Assembly (NCBI RefSeq): GCF_004358345.1 | Contig: NZ_CP037952.1 | Location: 4,278,001 to 4,342,000, forward strand | DNA from: Parashewanella spongiae | GTDB taxonomy: Bacteria; Pseudomonadota; Gammaproteobacteria; Enterobacterales; Shewanellaceae | Reading direction: 5' to 3' | DNA length: 64,000 bases | In this document: piece by piece, positions 8,721-19,025 of the stretch | How positions within the stretch are numbered: position 1 is the first letter of the stretch | Layout: each line of letters starts with the position of its first letter | Program-made: the position numbers and the translations under genes | Notes under the pieces: model-generated | The model's database searches: none | What the model saw: only the letters and a program-made list of their open reading frames with translations | What the model was told of the DNA's origin: nothing

Positions 8721-9896
8721 CTACATAAAGGCTTGAATGCTGGTTTGAGCACGACCTAAAATCAATGCGTGAATGTCATGAGTACCCTCGTAGGTGTTCA
8801 CGGCTTCCAAATTCATCACATGCCGTATGACATGAAACTCATCTGCAATACCGTTACCGCCATGCATATCACGGGAAATACGGGCAATATCCAATGCCTT
8901 TCCGCAAGAGTTACGCTTAATCATTGAAATCGCTTCAACAGGTAATGCGTTTTGATCCATCAATCGTCCTGCTTGCAAGCAAGCAAATAAACCCGTGCTG
9001 ATCTCCGTTTGCATGTCTGCTAATTTTTTCTGAAACAATTGGGTACCAGCCAAAGGCTTATCGAATTGAATTCTATCAAGACCATATTGCCTTGCTGCAT
9101 GCCAACAGAACTCTGCAGCGCCTAATGCCCCCCATGCAATGCCATAACGAGCCTTGTTTAAACAGCCAAACGGCCCTTTTAATCCCGTTACATCAGGGAA
9201 AATGGCATCTTCCCCCACCTCGACGTTATCCATTACAATTTCCCCCGTAATAGACGCTCGAAGCGAAAACTTACCTTCAATTTTTGGCGCCGATAACCCC
9301 TTCATACCTTTTTCGAGTACAAATCCTCGGATGACACCATCAAGCTTTGCCCACACCACAAATACATCGGCAATGGGGGAGTTTGTGATCCACATTTTGC
9401 TACCAGTAAGTCGATAGCCGCCATCAATTTTTTCCGCACGTGTTTTCATGCCAGCAGGATCAGAGCCTGCATCAGGCTCGGTTAAACCAAAACAACCGAC
9501 CCATTCGCCTGTAGCAAGTTTTGGTAAATACTTTTGTTTTTGCGCTTCTGTGCCGTATTCGTTAATTGGATGCATCACTAACGATGATTGCACACTCATC
9601 GCGCTTCGGTAACCGCTGTCAACACGTTCAACTTCACGTGCGACTAATCCATAGCTGACATAGTTTGCACCTGCACAGCCGTACTTTTCTGGCAAAGTTG
9701 AGCCTAAAAGCCCTAACTCACCGAGTTCATTCATTATTTCACGGTCAAAATGCTCATTACGGTTTGCCATTAACACCCGACTCATCAGTTTTTCTTGGGC
9801 ATATTCATGCACCATGTCACGGATCATCCGTTCTTCTTCAGTCAATAAGCTATTAAGTTGAAGCGGATCTTGCCAATCAAAATGAATGCGAGCCAT
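8721..9896 (-). CDS. gcdH: Glutaryl-CoA dehydrogenase
   Basis: 391 aa acyl-CoA dehydrogenase that oxidises and decarboxylates glutaryl-CoA to crotonyl-CoA in lysine/tryptophan breakdown. It shows [11 protein letters not shown] and WITNSP (FAD and substrate binding), and the C-terminal [17 protein letters not shown], whose Glu is the catalytic base in GCDH. The sequence follows GcdH throughout, including the N-terminal DWQDP. Start chosen at 9896 ([11 protein letters not shown]) with AAGGAATTCCTG before it; an upstream in-frame ATG at 9944 would add an unlikely 16 residues. It is first in the operon and divergent from a LysR gene, as in known gcdH/gcdR pairs. Confidence 0.93.
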   Translation of the reverse strand: MARIHFDWQDPLQLNSLLTEEERMIRDMVHEYAQEKLMSRVLMANRNEHFDREIMNELGELGLLGSTLPEKYGCAGANYVSYGLVAREVERVDSGYRSAMSVQSSLVMHPINEYGTEAQKQKYLPKLATGEWVGCFGLTEPDAGSDPAGMKTRAEKIDGGYRLTGSKMWITNSPIADVFVVWAKLDGVIRGFVLEKGMKGLSAPKIEGKFSLRASITGEIVMDNVEVGEDAIFPDVTGLKGPFGCLNKARYGIAWGALGAAEFCWHAARQYGLDRIQFDKPLAGTQLFQKKLADMQTEISTGLFACLQAGRLMDQNALPVEAISMIKRNSCGKALDIARISRDMHGGNGIADEFHVIRHVMNLEAVNTYEGTHDIHALILGRAQTSIQAFM

Positions 9897-10018
9897 CAGG
9901 AATTCCTTGCCATTAAACAATATCTTGTTGAGCAGAATACGCACAAATTGAACTTAGGCAAAATATTGTTTATCTTTAGATTCTATAGCTTTTTTATATA
10001 TCTTACGTGAAGGTAAAG

Positions 10019-10852
10019 ATGAATCTAAAGGGATTGAAGTATTTTGTTGCGGTTTTTGAAACCGGCAGTATTAGTGCAGCTTCAAAACAATGTTTCATTT
10101 CTCAGCCATCAATTTCAACCGCGGTCAGTAATCTTGAAAACCAATTAAACACCCAGCTTTTTCAACGCCACGGCAAAGGCGTTTCTGCCACGACTGAAGG
10201 GCAGCGCCTTTACCCACTGGCAAAACGTTTACTTAACGAAAGCCAAGCTATTCAATCATTGTTCGTGCAGCCCCAGCAAAGTACCCCTTTTCGGTTAGGA
10301 TTAATTCGATCATTAGGGGTAGATAGAATGAGTCAACTATTAAAAGACTTTACTCAGGCGTGTCCAGATATGGAGTTAACGCTGGTAGAGCATACCGATG
10401 AAGCAGAAGCTCGAATTATTACAACCGCCGATTTATCGAGCCAAGAAAGCTTTTTTCCTATTTGGAGCGATACTTACTTATTGGCAATACCACCAGCAAT
10501 GAACATCAGTTTAAAACCCAAAATTCAATTGAGCGATTTACATGAGCAACCTTTTATCCACCGTATGCCTTGTGAAGCATTGAGTAGTTTACAACAGCTT
10601 TTTGATGTTGAAGGGATAGCTCCACAAATTCGCGCCAGAATACAAACTGTAGAATACGCAATAGGACTTGTGGCAGCTGGGCTTGGCATTGCTATTGTTC
10701 CCGCTGTAACCTCGTTGACCGATAGACAAGACATTGTATTTAGGCCGCTAGATGACATTGAATTAAAACGAACCATTGGTTTAGCTCTGCCTCTGACTTC
10801 AAATAATAGTCAACACCAAGAGATACTGACTAAATTATGCCAGCAATACTAG
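10019..10852 (+). CDS. LysR-family regulator, probable activator of gcdH (GcdR-like)
   Basis: 277 aa. The N-terminal winged HTH (residues 1-60, 'GSISAASKQCFISQPSISTAVSNLE') and the LysR substrate-binding domain are both present. ATG 10019 is preferred over GTG 10007 because GAAGGTAAAG precedes it. Divergence from gcdH, 122 bp apart, is the classic LysR arrangement, so regulation of gcdH is likely, with glutarate or a related metabolite as inducer (inference). Its stop codon TAG (10850-10852) is formed by the first bases of a MITE, so the original C-terminus may have been altered. Confidence 0.85.
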   Translation: MNLKGLKYFVAVFETGSISAASKQCFISQPSISTAVSNLENQLNTQLFQRHGKGVSATTEGQRLYPLAKRLLNESQAIQSLFVQPQQSTPFRLGLIRSLGVDRMSQLLKDFTQACPDMELTLVEHTDEAEARIITTADLSSQESFFPIWSDTYLLAIPPAMNISLKPKIQLSDLHEQPFIHRMPCEALSSLQQLFDVEGIAPQIRARIQTVEYAIGLVAAGLGIAIVPAVTSLTDRQDIVFRPLDDIELKRTIGLALPLTSNNSQHQEILTKLCQQY

Positions 10853-11166
10853 GGTCTGTTGATCTTCCAGAATTAAATTTTGTGCTATTTGAGCATTTAT
10901 CTGTTCAAGGCGTGAGCAGTGATGCTTAGCCATCTAAGTGAGCTGGTCACAACACAGAACAGTGAATGCTCAAAAGCATCGAAAAAAGAGAGAGCGTAAA
11001 TTGGTCGCTCTTTCTAAATAAAAGGTGCTGCGTTATCGTTTTCTTATTTGGAAACGAAGTAACGACAGTTTTGTATGTCGATAATAACCAAACCTCACAA
11101 ACTCTGCCTTGCATAAAATAACCAATTTATCGCTGCAAAAACAATCACGAAAGATCAACAGACCCT
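10851..11166. mobile_element. 316-bp MITE with 16-bp perfect terminal inverted repeats
   Basis: AGGGTCTGTTGATCTT (10851-10866) and its reverse complement (11151-11166) bound a non-coding segment, with a T before and an A after, compatible with TA-target insertion. The interior includes the sequence AACGAAGTAACGACAG that recurs in other repeats of the window. No ORF of significance lies inside. The remaining gap to 11237 has a second copy of GAAACGAAGTAACGACA (~11210). Confidence 0.75.
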
Positions 11167-11237
11167 AACAACGCTCAGCTAACTTTCGTCACTCCTGCGA
11201 AGGCTAGAAACGAAGTAACGACATTCTTGTAGATTGG

Positions 11238-11492
11238 TTAGTCAAAGTCAAAACTGGTGTTTAAGTCTAACTCTTGCTGTGTCGTTCTTTGGGCTTGATA
11301 GATAGCATATCGATAACGCCGTTTTCGTTGTTTACACAAACGAATCACATCGACTTTCTTGGCTAGTGTAAATTGTTGCCATTGAAAACGTTCATCACGG
11401 CTACGAAAACAGCCAAGGCAATAACCTCGACTGTCGGTTTGACAAACGCTGATACAGGGAGACGGGACATCAAAAAATTCTAGCTGCTCCAT
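11238..11492 (-). CDS. DUF1289 small cysteine protein
   Basis: 84 aa. The motif PSPCISVCQTDSRGYCLGC contains four cysteines typical of DUF1289 (YdhL-like) proteins, thought to bind metal or an Fe-S cluster. It lies 25 bp downstream of bolA on the same strand, so co-transcription is likely. Function is not established. Confidence 0.85.
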   Translation of the reverse strand: MEQLEFFDVPSPCISVCQTDSRGYCLGCFRSRDERFQWQQFTLAKKVDVIRLCKQRKRRYRYAIYQAQRTTQQELDLNTSFDFD

Positions 11493-11517
11493 AGTCCCCT
11501 TAAAAAATATCTATTGA

Positions 11518-11835
11518 TTACCCTTTGCAGTTTGGAGTGCGAGGCACATTGCCTTCACCCTGCCACTCTTCTTCAGTATAGGTGTGAATCGATAGAGCAT
11601 GAATGCTATTTTCGAGTTCAACGGCTAATACTTCATTTACCATTCTATGCCTAGCAATCAATCGTTTACCAGAAAAATTATCACTGACCAATACAACTTT
11701 AAAATGACTTTCAGAATTTGGAGGTACATTATGTCGATTGCTTTCATTCAACACGTCAATAAAACTTGGGTTAAATTCAGTATTCAACTTATCAGTAATA
11801 ACTTGCGCTACAGGCCCTACTTTCGAGGAAGACAT
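11518..11835 (-). CDS. bolA: BolA-family protein
   Basis: 105 aa. A BolA domain covers residues ~8-95, with 'DVLNESNRHNVPPNSESHFKVVLVSD' and the family motif 'RHRMVNEVL'. It pairs with monothiol glutaredoxins in Fe-S/iron handling and influences morphology in other bacteria. It resembles BolA rather than IbaG because of its C-terminal tail and 'FSGKRLIARHR'. It heads a two-gene unit with the DUF1289 gene. Confidence 0.92.
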   Translation of the reverse strand: MSSSKVGPVAQVITDKLNTEFNPSFIDVLNESNRHNVPPNSESHFKVVLVSDNFSGKRLIARHRMVNEVLAVELENSIHALSIHTYTEEEWQGEGNVPRTPNCKG

Positions 11836-11926
11836 ATCTATTGCTCAATTGATCTATGAAAGATAGCCGAAGGGTACTCACTCGATTTAAAAAGATCAAT
11901 GATCAGCCTCATTGTTGTATAAGGAA

Positions 11927-12541
11927 TCATTTAAAAAAGTGTGGTTGTATTTGCCTAAAGGTGTAATTTAGTCTCGACGCATTAACTTTCACTCGCTTAG
12001 GCACACTATGCAACCAATCGTGCTGCATAGGCCAATGCATAATGAGCAGATCACCACTTGCAAGATGATACGAGTATTTTTGCTTAGTCTGCTTATGTTT
12101 AACCACAAACTCTCTTTCAGCTCCAAGGCTGATTGAAGCAATATCACTGCATGGTTTAAATTCAGGCTCATCATCACAATGCCAGCCCATACTATCTTGT
12201 CCATTACGATACTGATTAACTAACACACCATTGTAATCAATACCAAAATCATGGGAAAGTTTAGCTTTGAGTTTATGAGCATAAATAGGCCAAGGCTCTG
12301 CCGTTACAGTCAAGCCTGAATAACGTGTATCACAGCCAGTGTCACCAAACCACGCCTGTTGCCGCGGGATAACATGCCGCTTTCCAAATATTTGTATTTG
12401 CGGTGAAGTAAATGGATAAAATATCGCTTCGGCCATCAAAGATTGCTTTTGCTTCTGTGATAAATACCCTTTAATCAGGGTAACAGGCGGAGAACTATCG
12501 TTTTCCTGTCCTTTAACCAAAAGCGGTAATTCAGTTTGCAT
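11927..12541 (-). CDS. alkB: AlkB-like 2-oxoglutarate/Fe(II) dioxygenase
   Basis: 204 aa. It carries the HxD motif in 'WHCDDEPEF', a distal His in 'MQHDWLHSVPK' and the 2-oxoglutarate-binding arginines in 'RLNYTFRQI'. It repairs N1-methyladenine/N3-methylcytosine lesions by oxidative demethylation. The length and 'GDLLIMHWPMQHDWLHS' match the short bacterial/ALKBH2-like AlkB type rather than E. coli AlkB. It stands alone, divergent from rlmG. Confidence 0.85.
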   Translation of the reverse strand: MQTELPLLVKGQENDSSPPVTLIKGYLSQKQKQSLMAEAIFYPFTSPQIQIFGKRHVIPRQQAWFGDTGCDTRYSGLTVTAEPWPIYAHKLKAKLSHDFGIDYNGVLVNQYRNGQDSMGWHCDDEPEFKPCSDIASISLGAEREFVVKHKQTKQKYSYHLASGDLLIMHWPMQHDWLHSVPKRVKVNASRLNYTFRQIQPHFFK

Positions 12542-12631
12542 TTTCTCTCACTGATTTATTCTTCCAAATTTATTCACCATCAATAGTGAGATCTGCGATA
12601 ATTACGCATTATTTTTTTGCTGTCGACATTT

Positions 12632-13792
12632 ATGAACATCGAGCTCATCACTACAGAATCTTCTGAAACTGATCTAAAAACTGAATTATCATTACTTTTG
12701 CAACGTTATCCAGCCAATCATAATACCAACTTACAAGCTTGGGACGCTGCCGATGAATACCTCTTGAAGCAGGTACATGAACAAGGCAGAACTGACAGTA
12801 ACATCGCTATTGTTAATGACAATTTCGGTGCATTAAGCTGCGGCTTAAATCGATTGTTACCAGACGCACAGCTCTATATCGAGACCGATAATAAAACCAG
12901 TATTTCTGGTATCAACGCGAACTTTAATTCAAATCAGCTCAATATTGAACAGCTAAACTGGCATACAAGCCGCGAATTATTACCAAAAAGCGTGACATTA
13001 GTCTTGATGAAGCTCCCCAAAAACTTAAGTTACTTTAGTCAGCAGTTAGTGCGATTATCGCAAGTGCTGCCTGAAGGCACACAAGTGTTAATCGGAGCTA
13101 AAGCTAAATCAATTACGCCTACTGTTATTCAATTATTTACAGACAACTTAGGCCCAGCCAAAGCTAGCCTAGCTTGGAAAAAATGTCGAGTGATTAGCTG
13201 CCTTTCAGACGGTAAAGTTAGGCAAAACGAGAAAAATAAACAGTGGCAAATCCCTGAATATCGACTCAGAATGAATAACCTCAGCAATGTATTTGCTGCT
13301 AATAAGCTTGATATCGGTGCGAGAGTGATGCTTGAAAATATGCCAAAAGGTCAATTCGATACCATCATTGATTTAGGGTGTGGTAATGGCGTGCTAGGTA
13401 TGAGAGCGGCTCAACTATTCCCTGATGCCGATATACATTTTGTTGACGATTCAGAAATGGCTGTGGCTTCTACAAAGCAAAACTGGCAAGCCAATAACTT
13501 TGATGAAGGTAGAGGTTACTTTTACTGGGATGATTGTTTAAGCAAACTGCCGACAAATGTAGAGCCTGATTTAATCCTTTGTAACCCACCTTTTCATCAA
13601 GGTGAAGCCATTACGGATCACATAGCTTGGCAAATGTTTTTAGATGCTAAACGCCGCTTAAAATCCGGTGGGTTGTTGCATGTTGTAGGCAACCGCCACC
13701 TTGGTTATCACATCAAGTTACAACGCATTTTTAGCAATTGTAAAACCGTAGCATCTAATGGAAAGTTTGTTATTTTACAATCAACAAAGTAG
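12632..13792 (+). CDS. rlmG: 23S rRNA (guanine-1835-N2)-methyltransferase
   Basis: 386 aa. Two-domain RsmC/RlmG architecture: a degenerate N-terminal methylase-like domain (1-180) and a C-terminal SAM-binding domain with [10 protein letters not shown] and catalytic NPPF ('[20 protein letters not shown]'). The C-terminal '[15 protein letters not shown]' is typical of RlmG. ATG 12632 is chosen over an upstream TTG at 12617. Confidence 0.9.
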   Translation: MNIELITTESSETDLKTELSLLLQRYPANHNTNLQAWDAADEYLLKQVHEQGRTDSNIAIVNDNFGALSCGLNRLLPDAQLYIETDNKTSISGINANFNSNQLNIEQLNWHTSRELLPKSVTLVLMKLPKNLSYFSQQLVRLSQVLPEGTQVLIGAKAKSITPTVIQLFTDNLGPAKASLAWKKCRVISCLSDGKVRQNEKNKQWQIPEYRLRMNNLSNVFAANKLDIGARVMLENMPKGQFDTIIDLGCGNGVLGMRAAQLFPDADIHFVDDSEMAVASTKQNWQANNFDEGRGYFYWDDCLSKLPTNVEPDLILCNPPFHQGEAITDHIAWQMFLDAKRRLKSGGLLHVVGNRHLGYHIKLQRIFSNCKTVASNGKFVILQSTK

Positions 13793-13835
13793 CCATGTAG
13801 AGCGCCAATCAAAATAGTAAGTGATTAATAGATAT

Positions 13836-13860
13836 AGGCGTTATTTTTAAGCGCCTTTTT
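13836..13860. terminator. Terminator between rlmG and the pentapeptide-repeat gene
   Basis: AGGCG (13836-13840), an 11-nt loop, CGCCT (13852-13856) and a short T run. It overlaps the end of the convergent gene by two bases and can serve rlmG. Confidence 0.55.
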
Positions 13861-15709
13861 ATGTGGAGTATGGTGATTGCTCTTCTTCAAAACACTCTGA
13901 TTTTGTGGCGGCTTCTAACAATTGTTGCTTTAGTGTGGAATTTGTCATTTCAGCATGAAGTATGCCTTTTAGTTCTTCTAAACTTGCGCCATTGTTAGAA
14001 CTCGCAGAACGCGAATAGAAACTATCAACTTCACTAGATAATGATGAGCTTGCTCGTTTTCTCCGACTCGGTATAATAGCTAACGAACCATCAACACTAG
14101 CAGCCATTGATAATGATGCTGAGTCTGCATACATTCTTGGTTCATCTAATTCTAAACCGCTATCATAATGCTGTAATGAAGCACTTTCATCTACTAATTC
14201 ATCAAAAAAGTTATCTAGTTCAACCTCAAAAATTATCATTTGCGGTGGGCATTTCACGATACTTTTTACTGATGTAGCAGTGTTACCTCCACTACTTTCC
14301 ATCACATTATCTAGGGTTTCATCCTCTAGTTTTGGCTTGCTATTTTCATGAACAATCGTTTCTTGCTCTTCTTCGTCGGTAAAAACTATTTTAGCCCCAA
14401 GCATACTCGCATTATGCCATTGAGTAATATTCGCTTCGAAATTTTTCATTGAAGCATTATTAAAATTTCCTCCTGTACAATCAGCGTATGAAAACACAGC
14501 CCCATCAAGTATCGCGCCATCGAAGTTGGCTTCAGTTAAATTTGCCCCTGTAAAATTAGCGTTTGTAAGATCTGCACCTCTAAAATCAGCGCAATGCAAA
14601 TCGGCTCCTAAAAAATAAGCGTTTTTTAAGTTAGCATTGGTAAAACTTGTCGGGACTGACTCTGAGTAGCTAAAGAATCGTCCAAAACTAAAGTCAGCAA
14701 GCTCAGCATTCACACCTTCAAAATTAGCTCCCCAAGCGATGATACTTTCAGCGTTAATATCAAAGAGGTTTGCCCACTTTAAGTCCACATTAATCATCTC
14801 TGTTTCTTTTAACCATGCTCGCTCAAGATTAATACCACGCATTCTTGCTCCAACTAAACTGGCCTTTTCTAAACGACACTTAGCTAAGCATGAATGAGAT
14901 AGGTCAGCGCTGGGCAATTGAGCACTGTTTAATTCGCAATCGATAAATTTTGTTCGCAAACAGTGTAATGGAGATTGATTAGCTTGTGCGTTGCTCATAT
15001 CCACTCTGAGCAAGTTTGCGTCATTAATGACAGTGTTACTAAGCCTTGCTCCTACCATGCTGACATCTTGCATTTGCATAGCTGAACAATTTGCACCACG
15101 TAAAATAACATTTCGTGCATTAATATTACTAAACACGGCTTCGCGTAAATCAGCTTGAACAAGCAAAGTGCATTGCATTGAAACTCTATGCGCATTCATG
15201 CCACAGCAATTTGCTTTAAATAAACAACAATTGGTAAGTGACATGTTTCCCAAAACACATCTCGATAGATTTGCTCTTGTTAAATAAGCTTCACTGAGGT
15301 CTATGCCTGTTAGCTCCCAAGATGATAAATCGATGTCTTCGAGTCGTATTTTTTTATAAGGAATTTCAGAGCTTGGTAAAAGATATTTAGAATATACAAA
15401 CTCAAATTCGACCAACCCATTGATAATTTTAAGCTGGAAACACGGATAGAAATCTTTCGAAGCGTAAAGCCTAAGCTCAACAAATGTTTTAAATAAGGCA
15501 ACTGGATCCTTTGTCACCTTCCAAAACTTGAAAAGGCCCGCGCAATGCTGCTTGTCTCGGGGCGAGTATATGGACTGTAAAAATGATGCTTCAAAAGCGC
15601 AATGCTCTACGCCGCTGGCAGCATTGTTTAATAAACTCAATGAAGAGCCACTGACATTGTATGGTTTTGATATTTGATTGAACTGCTCTGCCGAGTGAAG
15701 CATAAGCAC
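13859..15709 (-). CDS. Long pentapeptide-repeat protein
   Basis: 616 aa. Residues ~125-430 are pentapeptide repeats of the A(D/N)Lxx type, strongest at 345-410 (ANLKNAYFLGADL..., GADLTNANFTGANL). They predict a right-handed quadrilateral beta-helix. The first ~120 residues are unrelated, and the last ~180 are acidic and serine-rich with low complexity. There is no signal peptide or membrane segment. Known family roles include DNA-mimic gyrase inhibitors and secreted effectors; the non-repeat ends argue for a multidomain accessory or effector-type protein. It is next to another large unknown gene (16282). Confidence 0.8.
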   Translation of the reverse strand: MLMLHSAEQFNQISKPYNVSGSSLSLLNNAASGVEHCAFEASFLQSIYSPRDKQHCAGLFKFWKVTKDPVALFKTFVELRLYASKDFYPCFQLKIINGLVEFEFVYSKYLLPSSEIPYKKIRLEDIDLSSWELTGIDLSEAYLTRANLSRCVLGNMSLTNCCLFKANCCGMNAHRVSMQCTLLVQADLREAVFSNINARNVILRGANCSAMQMQDVSMVGARLSNTVINDANLLRVDMSNAQANQSPLHCLRTKFIDCELNSAQLPSADLSHSCLAKCRLEKASLVGARMRGINLERAWLKETEMINVDLKWANLFDINAESIIAWGANFEGVNAELADFSFGRFFSYSESVPTSFTNANLKNAYFLGADLHCADFRGADLTNANFTGANLTEANFDGAILDGAVFSYADCTGGNFNNASMKNFEANITQWHNASMLGAKIVFTDEEEQETIVHENSKPKLEDETLDNVMESSGGNTATSVKSIVKCPPQMIIFEVELDNFFDELVDESASLQHYDSGLELDEPRMYADSASLSMAASVDGSLAIIPSRRKRASSSLSSEVDSFYSRSASSNNGASLEELKGILHAEMTNSTLKQQLLEAATKSECFEEEQSPYST

Positions 15710-16281
15710 CTCAGCTTGTTAGCTTTCAAAGAATGTCTAATTATACTTCTAACACACTTTTTATCGAAACAATAATGACTTATTGTTCATTAATATTAAG
15801 CTAAAAAATATCAATTTATATTGCTGTTCATTAAACCTATATAAACCGATTTAACGCACAATTTAACTTTAATTCATTGAAATTAAAGATAAAATTAAAC
15901 AGCCAGGATTCACCTATCAGGTGAGTACTGAACATTCAAGTACTTGCCAAAATCACCGCTAGCGCCGCTATAAATTTTGCAAGTAGAAACGAAGTAACGA
16001 CAGTTTTGTATGTCGGTAGTCTAGTGCCTTTGCTTTTTTCTATAAAAGTCACTGGATACCAGCCTTCGCTGGTATGACAAAGATTGGTACTTTCTAAATC
16101 GCTAGCTCCCTAAGAGAAGTCGCACTACGAGGGCATTTCAACGCTTATTCTTCTAAGTTATGAAAACTTGAATTAGCCCGCTAGACCAACACTTTCACGC
16201 CTTGAAAAATGCACCTTGAAAGTGCACTGAAAAATGCATCTTCAAGTATCACGGGGATATGGTCTTTAGCAAGCTTCACCT
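15710..16281. repeat. Gap holding a family-C short repeat (15985-16105)
   Basis: No gene. 15985-16105 is a ~120-bp repeat also present at 39616-39735 and, truncated, at 36361-36437. It runs from GAAACGAAGTAACGACAG to TTTCTAAATCGCTAG and contains the hairpin ATACCAGC-CTTC-GCTGGTAT (16056-16075). The stretch before 15900 is AT-rich and probably carries the promoter of the gene ending at 15709. 16195-16250 holds imperfect repeats of 'AAAATGCA.CTTGAAAGTGCA'. Confidence 0.6.
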
Positions 16282-18702
16282 TTATTCTGTATCCACTTTA
16301 ATATCGACATCCAAGTCACCAAACTGCTTATTTTCAACCCAAGTTCGGTTGTTTAATAAATGGGTTTTCTCGAACTCACGAGCCCAATCGTCCTCGGTCC
16401 ACCTTCCATTTTTATGCATTCCAACATCAATTTGTGATTGAGCTGAGCCAATAACGACGATACCTTGAACGGGTTTAGCTGCTTTCACATCGGTTTTAGG
16501 CTTTCTACCCTCAACCGTAGAAGATGCTGAAAGCTCACTTTCATCCATAGGAAGTTCGAACACTTGATCTTGTGACAACTCAAAAACCGTCATAGCCAAT
16601 CTTTCCGGGTTTTCATCGACAACTTTTATGCAGGTAACACCTGTAAATTTCACTCTATCTGCTTTTTTGGTCTCTCGAATCTTTTTCCCTAGTGAATACT
16701 CATTGTCTCTAATTGTCTGCACAATTTCTTGAACCGTAGGCTCATCACCTGTTATGTGTGCGACTTTATCGTATGAAGTAAATTTATTTCTTCCTTTTTC
16801 ATACTTAATCATTCCATGCGTTTTGAGCAATGCTTCACTTTCATCAACAGGTAAACGACTTAAAATCAAAATCTTCGTTTGCTCTGGAAAATCTGACTTC
16901 CTTCTTATTCTTTCGAACATTAATCCAGCCTTAGTTCCTGGTGAAGTCTTTATTACTTTTTGTTCTCCCCAAAAAGATGTACTTAGCTCATCAGAAACTA
17001 ACAAGTTATCTAAATGGATTACTACAAGCGGGCAATCATATGTAACATCCATTTCTTCATCTAGTTTTACTACGTTTTCTATCGCCCTCAATTTAAATTT
17101 ATTACTGCCTGGCTTAATTGTACTTCCCTCTTTCAACACCGCTGAAACTGTAAGTCCTGGGTTTCTATCTGCCACTGTTGAAGTGGAAATTGATAGATTC
17201 TCAAGCTTCAAATCTACAGGTATTGAATCGACAGCCATACCTTCGTCGGAGATTGAGTCTGACTCAATAGCTTCTCCCTCAAAATTTTCAATTGTAGAAG
17301 ACTGCCTGTCATCTGGAGTATATTTTACATTTGACTGTTTGAGGATTGATTGAAGAGGTTTCTTTTCTGGAAGAGGTTTCTTTTCTGGAATAGCCTCGGT
17401 CCCTGTTTCACTGTATTCAATAGCTCGGGGAGTTGAGGAGAAAAAACTTCCAATAAAATTAGATACCAAACCAGTAGCATCATTAACTCTCTCTTTGACA
17501 CTTTTTTGTTTTACTTCATCATTAAGCTTCTTTTCTTCAGCTTCAGCTTCAACTTTAGTTAGGCCTAGAACTCCTTTGTCCATTACTTTAAAATACTGCT
17601 GCTGAGATTTAATACCTATAGCATTTTCTTCTTCTTCATCAGACAGAACAGAACCACAAATACCAGCTGAACTTAATGCTTCCTCTGCTCTACTATTGGT
17701 ATCTTCAATATGAAAAGTGTCTTCAATAATATCTTCAAGAATACCTTTTATAAAAACTTCATCTTCAGCATGCAGCTCACTATCAGCTGCAGCCAAGGCG
17801 TTTAAGGCTAAGTCACGACTAAGCGCTTCTATATTTTCTAATTTCTTTTTATCCGCAAACAATTTTTCATCATTAGCATTTTGTATTTCATCTACTATTA
17901 CGCTTGAAATTATCTCTGAAGTTTTTCGCTCAGCTAGCTCATCAATCTCGTTCTCTAGTTCTTCTCTTTCTGTAGCAAGCTTTTCTTCATTCACTCGAAT
18001 CAGCTCTTTGACTCCTTCATGAATAATTTTTTCAGATATTTTTTTTGATAAATCAGCTCTTGCCTTTTCTAGCTGTAATTCTGATTCCTGTTGCATTTTA
18101 AATTTAGCAAGCTCACGAGCGCATTGTTCTAAAATTGCTTCAAAAGCCATTTTTTCAGGCTCGTATTTATCTGGAGTTATAGGCCCCTGAGTTGCTTCAT
18201 GACTCTGCCTTGAATTAACATTACTCTCATTAGCACCTTCAAAGTCATCTTTAACAGCGCTAATAACCAGTAAATCCCCTTCTGATTCTTCGATTTTATA
18301 TTCATTATCATTAAATTTAACTTTCGAGCCACAGTCACTAAACTTAGCCTCCGAGCTGTCATTAGATTTCATTACTTCATATTCAATATCAGCTCCACTA
18401 GAGAAATGCTTATTGACTGCTGTTTCTATTTGTCTTGAGTAAATGTTATTGCTGTTATTATTGAATAATCCATTGATGCCAACATGAACCTCTCCTGTAG
18501 CTCCCCTTTCAACTATAAACTCCATGTCTTTGGCAGCTTGCCCACCAACTTTTATCGGAAAAGTCACTTTTAAATTATTAAATTCACCTTTTTTCCCGCT
18601 AAACGTGCCGGCCATAAATTCAACTTCATTAGATGTAAATTCATTTTGTGCGCCTACCTTCCATTGAATAGGATTACTCAGGCTTATATCAGCACCAGAC
18701 AT
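16282..18702 (-). CDS. Large coiled-coil protein with degenerate HAD-like domain
   Basis: 806 aa, unrecognised overall. Residues 1-160 are probably beta-rich. ~175-325 are strongly charged helices predicted to form coiled coils (repeated EELENEIDELAERK-type sequence). A low-complexity linker includes a duplicated PEKKPL motif coded by an 18-bp tandem repeat (~17354-17390). The region encoded at about 16575-17055 has HAD-phosphatase-like landmarks in order: VVIHLDNLL (motif I, with His where the nucleophilic Asp is expected), KILILSRL (motif II) and IKVVDENPERL (motif IV-like). This suggests an inactive HAD/DUF2608-type domain. There is no signal peptide. It may be an effector; function unknown. 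Confidence 0.5.
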   Translation of the reverse strand: MSGADISLSNPIQWKVGAQNEFTSNEVEFMAGTFSGKKGEFNNLKVTFPIKVGGQAAKDMEFIVERGATGEVHVGINGLFNNNSNNIYSRQIETAVNKHFSSGADIEYEVMKSNDSSEAKFSDCGSKVKFNDNEYKIEESEGDLLVISAVKDDFEGANESNVNSRQSHEATQGPITPDKYEPEKMAFEAILEQCARELAKFKMQQESELQLEKARADLSKKISEKIIHEGVKELIRVNEEKLATEREELENEIDELAERKTSEIISSVIVDEIQNANDEKLFADKKKLENIEALSRDLALNALAAADSELHAEDEVFIKGILEDIIEDTFHIEDTNSRAEEALSSAGICGSVLSDEEEENAIGIKSQQQYFKVMDKGVLGLTKVEAEAEEKKLNDEVKQKSVKERVNDATGLVSNFIGSFFSSTPRAIEYSETGTEAIPEKKPLPEKKPLQSILKQSNVKYTPDDRQSSTIENFEGEAIESDSISDEGMAVDSIPVDLKLENLSISTSTVADRNPGLTVSAVLKEGSTIKPGSNKFKLRAIENVVKLDEEMDVTYDCPLVVIHLDNLLVSDELSTSFWGEQKVIKTSPGTKAGLMFERIRRKSDFPEQTKILILSRLPVDESEALLKTHGMIKYEKGRNKFTSYDKVAHITGDEPTVQEIVQTIRDNEYSLGKKIRETKKADRVKFTGVTCIKVVDENPERLAMTVFELSQDQVFELPMDESELSASSTVEGRKPKTDVKAAKPVQGIVVIGSAQSQIDVGMHKNGRWTEDDWAREFEKTHLLNNRTWVENKQFGDLDVDIKVDTE

Positions 18703-19025
18703 CAGTTACTCTCCTACGTATAGTAAATCGAATGTTATGTCTTCACTAAAGATAACCAGCTAAAAGATATAACAAATTTCTTATAAATCTAGCACTGAAC
18801 GCCTTTACTTATGATGAATATTATGCGGAATTTTCATTAATAATTATTTAACCAACTTACTTGTATATGTATTTTTTGTAATTTAACATCACAGTTAAAA
18901 TTATTTATCATTTGCCCACAACATCACCAAGGAATTTCCTCTCATAAGTGCAATAATTTAATTTCAAATAAACATTAATTTGCGGCATAATTAATTAAAT
19001 AAATAGATTCAGATAATTTTTTTAA
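18703..19025. other. AT-rich divergent intergenic region
   Basis: No gene or repeat is seen. It lies between the divergent 16282 gene and holD and should carry promoters for both. Confidence 0.4.
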
